Source of the DNA: Tetrahymena elliotti 4EA
Lineage: Eukaryota > Ciliophora > Oligohymenophorea > Hymenostomatida > Tetrahymenidae
Direction: 5' to 3'
Assembly: GCA_000231825.2 (NCBI GenBank)
Contig: AFXF02001797.1
Location: forward strand, 62,001 to 126,000
Length of the DNA stretch: 64,000 bases
Below are positions 37,783 to 49,573 of the stretch, piece by piece. Within the stretch, counting starts at the first letter, position 1; the number at the start of each line of letters is the position of its first letter. A program made the position numbers and the translations under genes. Under the pieces are notes generated by a model that was given only the letters and a program-made list of their open reading frames with translations, did no database searches and had not been told where the DNA came from.

Positions 37783-38722
37783 ATGAGTATAAAAAAATAG
37801 TTATTAATAGCAGGTTTAGTCGCAGGAAGTTCTTTAGCAACCTACTTTATTGGATAATATAAATAAAAATCTAATAAGTATAGAAAATAGATTTAAGAAT
37901 TAGAGGAATAGATTTTAAAGGAATAGAATGAAGGCTAGAAGTTATACTCTACATAAACTTTGTTAAGTATTAAATCTCTAATTATGGAAATGAATTAAGA
38001 AGAATATAAGAAGATAACTGAGAAAAACAGAAAAAGTAAGATTCTTTTTTAACTATTTTAGTTTTCTCTATTAATATTTCTAAAGTTAAATAAGGAATAT
38101 TTGCATTTATTTAATGTTTTATTTAAAAAACTGAAATAATTATTTTATTATAGATAGAAGACCATATTAGTAGAAAAATGTCTAAACCTATCTTTAGTAT
38201 GTGGTGTAATATTCATCAGAATACTAAAAGCTAATTGATGAAAGCGAATTATTGTTTAAATAATCAAAAATATTAAATGTTGAAGTATATAACTAATCTT
38301 TACAAGAATTAGAGAAAAATAAAAACTAAAAGCTTGCTTTTCACACTTCTTTAGCTAATAAATATGTGAATCTTAGATCTTCAATTCCAAGTAAATTGGA
38401 ATCATTTAGTGAAGAATATGCATTAAATACTTTGAACTATATGATAGGAGTCGTCAAAGGTTAATATTTTAATTTAGGAGATATTCTAAAAGCATTATCA
38501 TAAAGCAAAGAAATATCATATACTAATATTTTTGGTATCCTTACTACAATTCTGTATGATTATGTTAATTAATCAGATTAATTGCAAGGAGTTGAAGAGG
38601 AAGATATTTTAAGATAGATTCTATCTGATCAAGTAGTGAATAATAAACTAAAATAATAATAAGATTTATTCCATTAATGTATTTTCCAATTAGTAGATTA
38701 TGTTATGGAAATGAAAGATTGA
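37783..38722 (+). CDS. N-terminally anchored helical protein, 273 aa
   Basis: Two exons, 37783-38035 and 38154-38722, join with matching phase to 274 codons ending MEMKD. The start MSIKKQLLIAGLVAGSSLAT, followed by YFIGQY, is a short membrane anchor without a cleavage pattern, then a charged helix (YRKQIQELEEQILKEQNEGQ). The rest is predicted helical and polar (VYNQSLQELEKNKNQKLAF; LGDILKALSQSKEISYTNIF; YDYVNQSDQLQGVEEEDIL). The anchor plus helical body recalls tail or head anchored organelle proteins such as peroxins, but I see no diagnostic motif and make no assignment. Confidence 0.78.
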
Positions 38723-39343
38723 AAAAATAATTAAAAAGAGTATAGTGTATAATTATAAGTTGAATAAAAGCTATGTTAAATTTTATAAAATAAATGATAA
38801 TTTGTATCTTTATTTTGGAAATAAATATTAATTCTTAATTCTTTACTTATTAAATATCATCAGCTTTCTTTTTTTGTTGGTAATTATTTTCTCAATTAAA
38901 AATTTATTCTTTTGATTTTAATGTGTATTTTATTTTATCTATTAAATTTAGAGTAAAATTCTATTTTCTTTTTATTCATTTTTTAGTATTTAATTGAAAG
39001 GAATATTCTCAAATATTGAAATTAGTCAGAAGCATAAAATTGAACAAAAGTTCTTTTTTCTCTCTTTAAAAAATGTTATCTCTTTTATATTTTCTAAATT
39101 ACAAGGCTATCAAAATATCAATAGATGTATTATTAGAAATAATGTAGGGAGAAGAGAGTATTAATATCATTATAAATTTCTTTGAAAAATCATCTTATGA
39201 GCAGCTAATTAAATTTTGAGAATATTTTAATAGTTTTTATTAGTTATTTCTTAATTTTAACAGCCAATTGAATAAAATATTTTCATAATCAAGAAATATA
39301 TATACAAGAATTGATATTTATTTATTAACAAAATTACTATTGA
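38723..39343. other. Intergenic between convergent genes
   Basis: About 620 bases between the 3' ends of convergent genes; AT-rich, no gene seen. Confidence 0.6.
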
Positions 39344-40777
39344 TCATTATTATTTACTATTTTCCCAAAACTCTTAGCTTTGCTTTTATCTCATTTTCTC
39401 TTTTAAAACTACATTGTCTTTGTATTTTTTATATTCTTTTACAAATTTTTCTTCATCTTCAGAGCTAGAGCTTAATTCTATATTGTTTTTATTCTTTTTT
39501 TATTTTGATTTCATTAGGAATTCTTTTGAAACTGGACTGTAATTTGCTGAACGAGAATCTTTCTTTTGCTTCTTACTATTACTATCAGAATTCTAAAGGA
39601 ACCTCTTTTAGTTGCTCTCTATAAATATTTTTTTAATGAAAAGATCAATAAATATTTTAAATGATAAAAGTTTACTTTGCAGTTATTGTATATCTAATTT
39701 TAATCTTTCTAATTTAGATTATGCATATGAAGGAGATTTTGTAAAAAATATATTATCTATAAATTCATCGTTATCTTAATTTCTTGATATTCTTGTCTGA
39801 TCAAAAACATTGTTAAATCTATTTACTCCTTCAGTAGTGTGGCTAGGAGAAGTAAATGCCTTTGAGATGTTAAACTAGTGATTGTATTTTAAATGAGAAG
39901 TAGAAAGAGAACTATCCTATAAAATTTAATTAACTTTCTAACTACCATTAAAATTCTATTTAGTGTTAATATAGTCAGGCTTATAGGGAGTATTTTAAGA
40001 ACTAGAATACAATTTATCAATTTTAGATGGAGTTAGTTTGTAGTGATGAGAACCATCTCCCTTATTAAAGATAGAATTCTTTTCTAAAAGTGCAATTTTA
40101 GTCTTTATATTATTTTTGTAAGCTAGTTCTTCACCATCTATATTGTCTTTTAATTACTGTTAAAGCATAGACAATTAAATTTCATACTATTTCCTTGCTT
40201 CTTCTAAACGTTTTTCATAATTTTTATAGTGCACTTCAATTCTTCTTAGCTTAGAATTATTTTCTTCTTTTTTTATCTTTTCTGCTTCAACTACTAATTT
40301 ACGAAACTCTTCATTGGCTTCATGAATTTCTTTTTACTTTTCTCTAACAAAATTTTCTTTTGCATCAATCAACGTATAAATTGCATTATCAGCTTCCCTA
40401 TTTGAAGATCTACCTATAATTTATTAAGTAGCTTTTCCTCTTGGAGTAACACATTCTTCTACTTAATCATGCTCATATTCTTAGTCGTTAATTTTATTTT
40501 AAATACCATATGCAGGACTAGTGGGGAAACGGTGAACTATCCCTTTAGCTTAAGATTTATTTGCATGAAATTAAAATGCTTTTTTGTTAAATGGGGCTTT
40601 TATATTTTTTTCTAACTTAATAATCTCTTGTTTTAAATCTTTTAAATTTTCTGAAAGAGTTTTACTATTTGGAATAGAATATGTTTTATTATGATTAATT
40701 GTGCTTGTATTAGGGCGTTTGTTTATTCCGTTGCTATTTTTGAGTGTGATATTTGGATTCTCAAAAAAATCAGTCAT
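39344..40777 (-). CDS. Coiled-coil protein, polar, about 458 aa
   Basis: Starts MTDFFENPNITLKNSNGINK. Two exons (39676-40777 and 39344-39618) join with matching phase to TGA 39344-39346. A short coiled coil at about residues 40-60 (LSENLKDLKQEIIKLEKNIK) precedes a Pro/Thr segment (ECVTPRGKATQQII), then a long coiled coil at about 115-205 (FVREKQKEIHEANEEFRKLV ... YEIQLSMLQQQLKDNIDGEE). The middle is Ser/Asn-rich, another heptad segment follows (SKLERLKLDIQQLQSKLLSF), and the tail is basic then acidic (SKEFLMKSKQKKNKNNIELS, SSSEDEE). Probably a structural or cytoskeletal protein; no family recognised. It is divergent from the PG-rich repeat gene at 41541 and could share regulation with it. Confidence 0.75.
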
Positions 40778-41540
40778 TAAAATTTAGCTTTTTAAGAAAA
40801 AAAGTGTGTGCTATTTGAAAAATGTTATTGTAAGTTGATTTAAACGAATGAAATATCTTTTATATTTATTTACAATGTTTCAAATTTTTTTATTTAAACA
40901 ATATATTTAATTTTTATTGTCAAGTAAAGTAAATCAATCAATCAGTTGTCTAATTTAAATATTTAAAACATTGCTTTATTTCAACAAAACAGCTACAATT
41001 CTCTCTTTTACTCTACAAAATATTAATAATAATTTTGTTAAAAAATTAAAGAAGGTATCCTAGAATCTATTCCAAATAGATTATTTTCTTGTTAAAATTT
41101 TTTCCAGTTAAAAGGGTTTATTTGAAATTGGATGTAGGTAATTAAATTTCTAATAAAAGTAAATAGCGCTGCTCATTAAAGTTAGTTTGCTATAAAAATG
41201 CTATTAAAAGATATAGAAGATATTATAATTCCTAAATTCATTGATTAAAATCAAAATAGATCCAGCAACTTATTTTTTATATGTACTTATTCTCGCCAAC
41301 TAAATATTATTAAGAAAAAAGATTATTTTGTTTGTTTGCTTGTTTCCTTTTTAAAATAAAACAATCTATTTATTTTTAATAGAAATATTAAAGTCCATTA
41401 TTAGAACATAAATTGATTAATTAATCAAACAATTTATAAAACATATAATTTTCAAACAAATAAATTAATAAATCTATTTAAACAAATAAACAAACACAAT
41501 ATAATTATAATAGTATTTTAGCAAACATATTCATTTTATA
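40778..41540. promoter_or_regulatory. Divergent intergenic region
   Basis: About 760 bases between two gene starts facing away from each other (coiled-coil protein leftwards, PG-rich repeat protein rightwards). Both promoters must be here. AT-rich; repeated AAACAA/AAATAAA runs at 41400-41520 are low complexity. No gene. Confidence 0.5.
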
Positions 41541-43919
41541 ATGGTTAGTGCTTGGTCTTTTGGAACTTCTCTCAGAGGTAATATTGATTTTTACACTTAA
41601 GTTAAAATAATAATTTTATAACTATTTTAAAGAAAGAGGTAGATCAAATGATACACCTGTAAATATAGAAAGTTTTATAAATTCAATTTTTTAAAAGTGT
41701 TATATTAAAACTCAAGGGTCCTGGTTCATATATGCCTTAAAAGCATCCTAAACAAATCCCACCTTAATGGAAGTAAGAAAATTATCATTTAATAATTTGA
41801 CTAAAAGGTTTTAGTGATTGTTTTAATTGTTATCATTTATCTAATTATTAGAATGGGCTCATCAGGAAGAAGTGCTCTTTTACTCAACTCCTCTCCTGGT
41901 CCTGGATCGTAAACACATTTTTATAATATTAAATTGATTAAACTAATATCTAAATTGTTTATTTAATATTGTTTTCATTTTTTAATCTGTTTTAATCATT
42001 TATTTATGTAATTTTTAAAAATATACTCTAGATACTAACTCAAGCCTAAGTTTGTAAGAAAATTGAAATGAAAGTAACCGAATAATTAAATAAATTTAAT
42101 GAAATTAGGGAAATGAAGGTTCTAAGTATAGCATAGTTGGAAAGCCATTGTCCAGACCACTCACAGCTGGTTCTTGTACTAATTCAAATATTACTAATTT
42201 ATTTATCTTTTGATTTTACTTATCTTAAAATTATAATTTACATGATATTTTCAATAAAATTAGAACCAGGCCCTGGCGCATACAATCCTAATGCATCTGT
42301 TTCATTAAAAACATTACCAAAATACACGTAGAATTATATAAACAATTTTGTGAGCCAGTTATCTTAATAATAAATATTATTTTAAAAGCATTTCATCAAA
42401 GACTAGTGTTCCAGGTGAAAGAGTAAAAACACCTGGTCCAGGATAATATTCTCACTCTTCAACTGTATTGAATAGACCATCAATGATGTAAAACATAAAT
42501 AGCAAATATGAATAATAAATAATTTTTATTTAAATTATTAAAGCTTCCCAAGATCTACTAGAAATGAGTTATATTACACTGGAAATACACCAGGACCTGG
42601 AAGTAAATTACAAATATGAAGTCTTTTAAACTTTAATTTATGCCAAAATAAATATTAAGGTTATTCTAGAATGTTAATGAATTCAGCAGAAGGTCCAAAG
42701 TTTGGATTCGGAACTAGTACAAGAGATGATTTTAATTAATCATCATATAAATAATTTCCTGGACGTAATCTTGACATCTTTTCATAGCCATACATAAAAA
42801 TAATTTTCATAACAAAATAGCTGGAAATTATAATCTCAATAGCAGTTTTAACTCTTCTAAAGGATTTAGTATGAGTTTCCGTCAAAAATTACCTGGTGAT
42901 CATGAAAAAGTCCCTGGCCCAGGAACGTAAAACATAAAACTTAATGTTGTAATTAAGATTTACAATAATTTCAAAAATATTTAGCTATAACCCTAGTTTG
43001 ACTATGAAAAAATCTTCTCCAGCATTTAAGTAAATCAAATTAAAATACTCACTAACAATTAATTAACACAAAAATATTATCAAATAACAGAATAGGAACT
43101 TCATTAAGAGGAAAAGATTATTTCGATTAGTCATAGCCAGGACCTGGAGCGTAATTTTTATTTCATAAAAATAAAGCTAATCAAGTAATAATTAATTATA
43201 TAGCTATTAACCTCGTATGTATCACAGACCATCAACACCATCAGTAAAAATGGGACACGATTAAAGAAAACCATTAAGTTGTACTGAGTTAACTCCTGGA
43301 CCTGGATAATACAGCTTACCAGGAACTAATACTGGTTCAAAAGTAAATATATTAATGAAAGAACTATCAATTAAACATTTTTAAAATAGTTAACAATTAA
43401 AGGATCTACTTCAACTGATCCAATTACTCTTGAAAAATCTAAAATACCTGGTCCTGGTTAATATTAACCAAGTGAAAATTTTTCCAGTGTAAAGTAAAGA
43501 CCATCATCAGCAAGGTATAATAAATTAAATTAATAGTATTTGAAATGTAAAAATTATAATATTTAGAATTGGAAGTGGATAAAGATCTAATTTTTTAGCA
43601 ACAACCCTTGTTCCTGGGCCAGGAAATTACTAAATTGGAGGAGATATTTAAGGTAAACTAACTATAATATTAATTAGCTTTTTATGAAATTATATTATTT
43701 AATTTAGGACCTAAATGGGGATTCGGTACTAGTTAGTAACGTGTTAACGATCAAGCAAAAGCCCTTGCAAACTAACCTGGTAAATTAATTATAAATTAAT
43801 ATATTTTTCTTTATTAAGATATTCTAATTTTACAATTAGGTCCTGGTGCATACAATTTAAAACCATTTTTTGCAGATGTTCCTTCTTACTTAATGCCAAA
43901 TAAATCTCATTATTAATGA
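41541..43919 (+). CDS. PG-rich repeat (STPGR/SHIPPO-like) protein, 18 exons
   Basis: Starts MVSAWSFGTSLRG and ends SYLMPNKSHYQ at TGA 43917-43919. Seventeen introns of about 50-130 bases can be removed with consistent phase. The product is almost wholly made of about twelve PGPGxY units: GPGSYMP, SPGPGSYQ, EPGPGAYNP, TPGPGQYS, TPGPGSYS, FPGPGNYN, VPGPGTYNP, QPGPGAYQ, TPGPGQYS, IPGPGQYQ, VPGPGNYQ and QPGPGAYN, alternating with FGTS-R type elements (GFGTSTRDDF, KIGTSLRGKD, GFGTSQQR). This is the sperm-tail PG-rich repeat family, whose members decorate axonemal or cortical microtubules. Several introns fall exactly behind PGPG. A ciliary role is inferred. Only short exons, so invisible to simple frame scanning. 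Confidence 0.88.
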
Positions 43920-44876
43920 CATTTATAAAAATTTTACTTTATCATTTAAGAAATCATATATAAAAATATATTTATAATTTATATCATAGTTAATCCCTTA
44001 ATAAAAACTTTTGTAGAAGCTAAAATATAAAATAATCCATACATATATTTGCTTGCTTTCAATTATTTTCTATGTTAGAATTTTAACTTTTATCTCTTAT
44101 TAGATTTCAAGTGTTTAATTTTATTTTAACTATTTAAATTGGAAATTGTTTAAAAAAAAAATACAGTTTTTTATTATTAAATAGTTCAAAAGATTTCCGA
44201 TTTAAAAATTTATTTAAAAATAGCAAATAAAAAAAAGATAAATAACTTTTTTTTGAAAAATTTTAAGTTACTGCTACTAAAAATATTTTCCAATAAAATA
44301 GGAAATAGTAACTTTTATTTTAATTAGATCTATTTGAGATCACTTTACTGATGATCATAAATCTTTTATCAATAAAAATAATGGAAAAAATTATTTTTTT
44401 AAATTGTAAATTAAATTCTATTTATCAACTTTAACTGTTCTTTGAAAAAAGTGTTTTTTTTGATTGATATGGATATTATTATTAATTAAAAATTTACTTA
44501 CATATTTAGTGATTAATAATATTTTTATTAGTTTAAATACAAGTCAAAATAATTTTTTATTATTTCAGTAAGTTCGATTCATTTTATCGAAATAGGCAAA
44601 AATTGATAATTTTTTTTATGGTTAATTGGAAGTGTTGAAAAATATTTTGATGGATATGAAAAATTAATAAATTGGATGGACAGAGAAGAGTAATTAGTAT
44701 ATAATATTCTTAGATAATCACTTTACAATAAGCAATATAAATATAAATAATTAGTAAATTAAAATTTGTTAACTTTTTTGTTTGATAGTTATTTTCGATA
44801 GGTAAATATTACTAAATATTATTAAAAAGTACATTAAAAGACAATATAATTTTTATACTGTAATCTTTTCAACTTA
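43920..44876. other. Intergenic, AT-rich
   Basis: About 960 bases between two plus-strand genes. No supportable frame. It should hold the promoter of the Gln/Asn-rich gene. Confidence 0.6.
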
Positions 44877-46820
44877 ATGGCATCTATTTTAACAGAAAAT
44901 TAAAAGCATGTGAATTAGATTTTCAGTAATGGTTATGATACTAACTCTAACTTAAATACAATAGATCCTAACTATTCATCTTAATTAACAAAGTTAATTT
45001 AGTATAAATCAATTCCTTATCGACATACAATTCAAACTGGTAAAACGAATTAGAGTGTTTTAGCTAAATTACATCATAAAAAAGAAAAATAAAATATTTT
45101 AAACAATGGAAACGTTCATGTTAGCTAAGATTATTCAGCTAACAGGAGTCAAACAGCTTCATATTTAGAGGGTGAAAGTAATAGTAGATCTTTAACTAAA
45201 TAAAATAGATATAAGAGTTATAAAAACAAAAATGAATCATTTTATGAAGTTTAACAAGAACCTAACTAAAAGAGATATAATACCTCTCATAAGCGATATC
45301 TTTTTACTAATATTTCTGACTTTGAAAATAATTCGATTTAAGGATAAGAGATCAATAGCTCTACAGACTAGCTATGGAATAGAAATAACTAAATTCATAG
45401 TTAAAGTACTATCAAAAAATAAAAGAATTTATTATCTTTTAGAGACAATCTTTAAAATTCTTATGTTTCTATTCAAACAAGAGAAGATGTAGCTTTAGCC
45501 AAAAAATTAGAATTGATTATGGGTCATAGGAATCAATCTCATCGTTCTACCAAAGAAACAAGTAAATCTTTGAACAAATCACAAATAATTGTGGTTAATA
45601 ATAGCAAGAGTAGAACTAATAATCTTAATGAAATTAGTAATAATAATATAAGCTTAGAGACTGAATAGTAAAAACTAGGTGAATAATCTTTGTATGATTT
45701 ATAAATTAATTTTAAATAGACCAAACGTTTAAGCACTTAAGTGTTTAAATAAAATTCATAGAATTCTGATTATGAAATAAACTAAAACTCATCTAAAAAA
45801 GATGTTTTTAATTACTTAAAAAATAAAATATTTTCAAAACAAGTAAGTTAAGATGATAAAAAAAACAATTCATCTTTTAGGATATCAAAATATTCTAGTA
45901 AGCTTAATAATTCTTATCTTAATTTTAAAAATGATGCAACTAATACCTCTGAGAGTTAGTTTAAATATCCTCCTCCACCTCTAACAGCAGATATGATTGT
46001 AAGAGAAAAAAGAATAAGGTTTTCTTAATCACAAGGGAAGAGAGATAAAAAGAGATATAATTTTTATGAAAAATTTAGTGAAAAATTAAAGCAAAGCATT
46101 TTGATGACTGAAATGTAATAGAGTTATTATTTGTAGCAAAGTGAGTAATCAAACCTACAACAACTTAATAAATATTAAAATTAGCAGATAATCCATGAGA
46201 AAAACGATTCAATGCATTTGCAAATGAAGTATAATCCTATCTAAAGAGGCAAAAAAATGTTTCCATCTTTAGACACCTAATTAGACTCGAATAAATGTGA
46301 GGTATTAGTAGCGAAATATGTAAATAAATCTATATTTGGAGATAATTATTTAAGCATCAATTTAAAAAAATAAGAAAATTAAAACAAAGAAAAGTTAAAT
46401 CATTCAATTTAAGCTTAACCAGAACCTAATAATGTAGATTTTTAATCCGATCTATAATTTTAAATAAATTAAGAATAATAATCTAGTATTGTATAAGATT
46501 AGGTATCTATCTCAAATGTTTTCTATTAGGGTTAATAATTAAAAAATAATAGTTCTAAAAAATTGCACTTAATAAAACTAAACAAAAACTCTACTAAAAA
46601 ATTACTTCAAGATTCTAATAATAATAGCTAGAATTCATAATTTGACTTAAAATTAAATTAAGAATAAGAAGAATAAGTCATCAAAATGTAGCACTAAAGT
46701 TATATAAATTTCTAAAATAAGGCCTCTTTCGACCAAGATGATCCTGATTTAAGAGAATATTTAAGTGAAAATAAAATTTCAACTTAAAATTTAGAAATTT
46801 TAGGTAGTGATTATAGTTGA
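44877..46820 (+). CDS. Gln/Asn/Ser-rich protein of 647 aa, function unknown
   Basis: A single frame of 648 codons from ATG 44877-44879 (MASILTENQKHVNQIFSNGY) to TGA 46818-46820. Most Gln are written TAA or TAG, so a standard-code reading sees only fragments. The protein is polar and low in hydrophobics, with Asn and Ser runs, basic patches (VREKRIRFSQSQGKRDKKRY) and Gln/Glu-rich heptad-like stretches (QSYYLQQSEQSNLQQLNKYQ). PPPPLTADMIVREKR around residue 365 is the only compact-looking element. Looks intrinsically disordered; could be cytoskeletal or nuclear. No family recognised. Confidence 0.75.
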
Positions 46821-47590
46821 AAGATTCAAAACTAATACTTTTTTCAATCAGTCATAATTAACTTCATTATTTCTTTTTAATAAATATAAATTATAAATAT
46901 TTTTAAAATAGCAGATAATTTTTTAATATATTAATTGTCATTTATTTTTTTGGATAAATCATACATTTATAAAAGAAATATCATATTAGATAACTCTTTC
47001 GCAATTATCAACAGAAGTTAATTCTTTTAAGATAACAACCATATTTTAATTTTTATCTTTAATGAAAAAAAATTGGTTATTTTTTGTTTCTGGAAAAATT
47101 TAAAAGAAACTCTGATCAAAAATAACCAAATATTTTCTCAAAATCTTAAATTAAAAAAAACATTATTGTAAAAATAATTTTAATTCTTTTAAAGAAAAAA
47201 TTTCATAAAAAATAATCAAAACTTAAGTATGAAATTAAGTAAAAAAATCACACATTTTTTTAAATTCTTGATAAATTAATTGAGGAGTAGAGCTTTTTTA
47301 TAATTAATACTTTTAAAAAATATTTATATATATATATATAAAAGGCACAAAATTAAATATAATTAATATATATTAAATTTGATATTGTTTATTGATTAAA
47401 TGAGATAAGAGTTTTTGAAAATTGAATAGGAGAATAAGATGTTTAGTTAGTTAGTTTGTTAGTATTATAAATAGAAGGAAATTTTCTAAAGATTAGTTTT
47501 TAGAAACTATTTAAATTTTTGTTATTATTATTTTATACTTTAAGTTTAAGCTCTGTGTAAGTAGTTATTAATATGTAAGTCACCCATCCT
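46821..47590. other. Intergenic between convergent genes, with a (TA)8 run
   Basis: About 770 bases between convergent 3' ends. Contains a TA dinucleotide run at 47325-47340 and GTTAGTTAGTTTGTTAG near 47444. No gene. Confidence 0.6.
47325..47340. repeat. (TA)8 microsatellite
   Basis: Eight uninterrupted TA dinucleotides in spacer downstream of the WD40 gene. Confidence 0.8.
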
Positions 47591-49573
47591 TCATCTTAAA
47601 TCAGAGAATTTTAGGGTTGATTCAGGTCCTTTGAGAGTAGGAGCATCTGGGAAAGCATCCCAAAAACGAAGAGTTTCATCGCTTGCTCCAGTGACTATTT
47701 ATTTTTGATCAGGACTCAAAGCCATATAAATAACTCTTTGTTAATGGCCTTGGAATATTTTAACTTTTTAAGGATTTGGATATTTCCAAACATAAATTTC
47801 GTTATCTGCATATCCGTGAGTAGAAACAAATTAATTAGTATTTTTAGTAAATGCTAAGCTACAAACTTAACTATTTGTTTCTATGCAATCAACTTCTTTT
47901 CCAGTGTGAATATTCCAAAAACGAATAGTTTTATCACGACTTCCACCTCCAGAAACAAGCAATCCATGTTAATGAGGACTCCAAGTAATTGCCTTTACTG
48001 CTGCTTTGTGTTAAGAAAATTTATACTAGTGCTAGTTGTATGCAATATTCCAAACAAAAAGCTTATCATCATTTCCACCACTAGCTAAAGTTTATTGATC
48101 ACAAGACCATTCTAAACCACAAACTTCATTACGATGTCCTTGATATTTACGAACTATGTTCTTATCACGGATATCATGGCAATAAATATTTCTATCTTTA
48201 GAACCACTGGCTAAGATTTCATCGTTAATCCAAGAAAGACTGGCTACACGGTCATCATGGTTTTAAAAGAAAGCTACTTCTTTGCGAGTTTCAGAATCTA
48301 TAATTTAGACTCCACCAAGAGAGTCTCCAATTGCAAGTAGTTTTCCTGATCTACTGAACTTTACAGATGTAAATTTATAGAGGTTATTTTTATCTGGCTT
48401 TTGTAAGCTAAATATTTTTTTATTGGTATAATTATAACCAAAAACTTCATTTTTTAGGACAATAGAAATGACATTTTGAGCACTCCAATGAAGTAAATTC
48501 AAGTAATAATCATCTTCTAAACCAGGAGCATCTAAAATTTTAGTGCTATCAGTTATTACAAGGGATTACTTTTTTTTAAAGCTGAGAGAGTTAGTGCTTG
48601 GTAATTACCCGTTGCTCCTAAAGAATTCTTCATCATTTATGTTTTCTTATTCCATCATTGATTATGAAGAATATAATCCTGTTTTTTGTTAAGATACAAA
48701 TGCAGAGTTGCTACTTTGTTACCTGTTTCCATTAAATGAGAGAATCTTAGAGTTATCGGAGGTATCTAAAATATGCTTTTGATATAGAGAAGCTATAGAG
48801 AAAGATTCATTATTATTTTATGAGCTGCATGAGCTTTAGCTATCGCTTTTAGTTGAAGAGGATTTTTTTAAAAGATCACAAGAGTCTTTGTTTTAAAAAT
48901 TAATATACATTTTGTTGTTTTTTCTAGTAGGAATAAATCTTTCATAACCTAAACTAGAATCTTGGGAGCTAGCTGAAAAGTTTGTATAAGAAGATTTCTT
49001 AGAATTAAGTGAGAAAGGAGTGCTTGCAGCAGAAGAAAATGAATTTTAATTTGATAGGGTTAATCCAGTGTTTGCATTTGTTGTAGTAGCAAAGCCACAT
49101 GGTAAACTGCTTTTGCAATCATCAGATTCGAATTTTCTGAGCTTTTATAAAGGTTGATCAAAGTTCTAGGAGGAGTTTTATTTCTTATCAAGTTTAAATG
49201 AAGATTATTTACGAAAGCTAGCATTCAAATCTTTTTTTAATCCAAAAATATTGCTAACATTTCCTAATGTATTGCCACAAGAAGAGGGGTGGTCATTTGA
49301 ATCATCACTAAACATTATTTGTTCTAAATTATGATAAAAATTGTTACAAAAATTAATAGGAGGACAGTCATATTAGCAATTTTAGTTTTTATCGCTACTA
49401 TTATTATTATTATCCTACTATGAAATAGGCTAAAAGCAAAGACTAGGTTATGAAGCTTGGTTAGAAAAGATTTCTTGATCAATTGAAGAGGAAAAGAATG
49501 ATGAAACTTATTCATTTTAACCTGATGGTAGGTTAAAAGAAAAAGGCTATTCTTCAATTTATATTTCGCTCAT
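47591..49573 (-). CDS. CDC20: Cdc20/Fizzy-family WD40 activator of the APC/C, 660 aa
   Basis: A single frame of 661 codons from ATG 49571-49573 to TGA 47591-47593. The first 330 residues are disordered and Ser/Asn-rich; they contain the C-box as YERFIPTRKNNK, which docks on the anaphase-promoting complex, then LYQKHILDTSDNSKILSF, which resembles the Cdc20 rather than the Cdh1 linker. The propeller opens with TKILDAPGLEDDYYLNLLHW, diagnostic for the Cdc20/Fzr family, and shows seven WD-like blades (NHDDRVASLSW, GHRNEVCGLEW, QHKAAVKAITW, GHQQRVIYMALS and others) including SRDKTIRFW. The C-terminus ends FSDLR, where the usual tail is Ile-Arg. Role: substrate receptor of the cell-cycle ubiquitin ligase. 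Confidence 0.92.
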
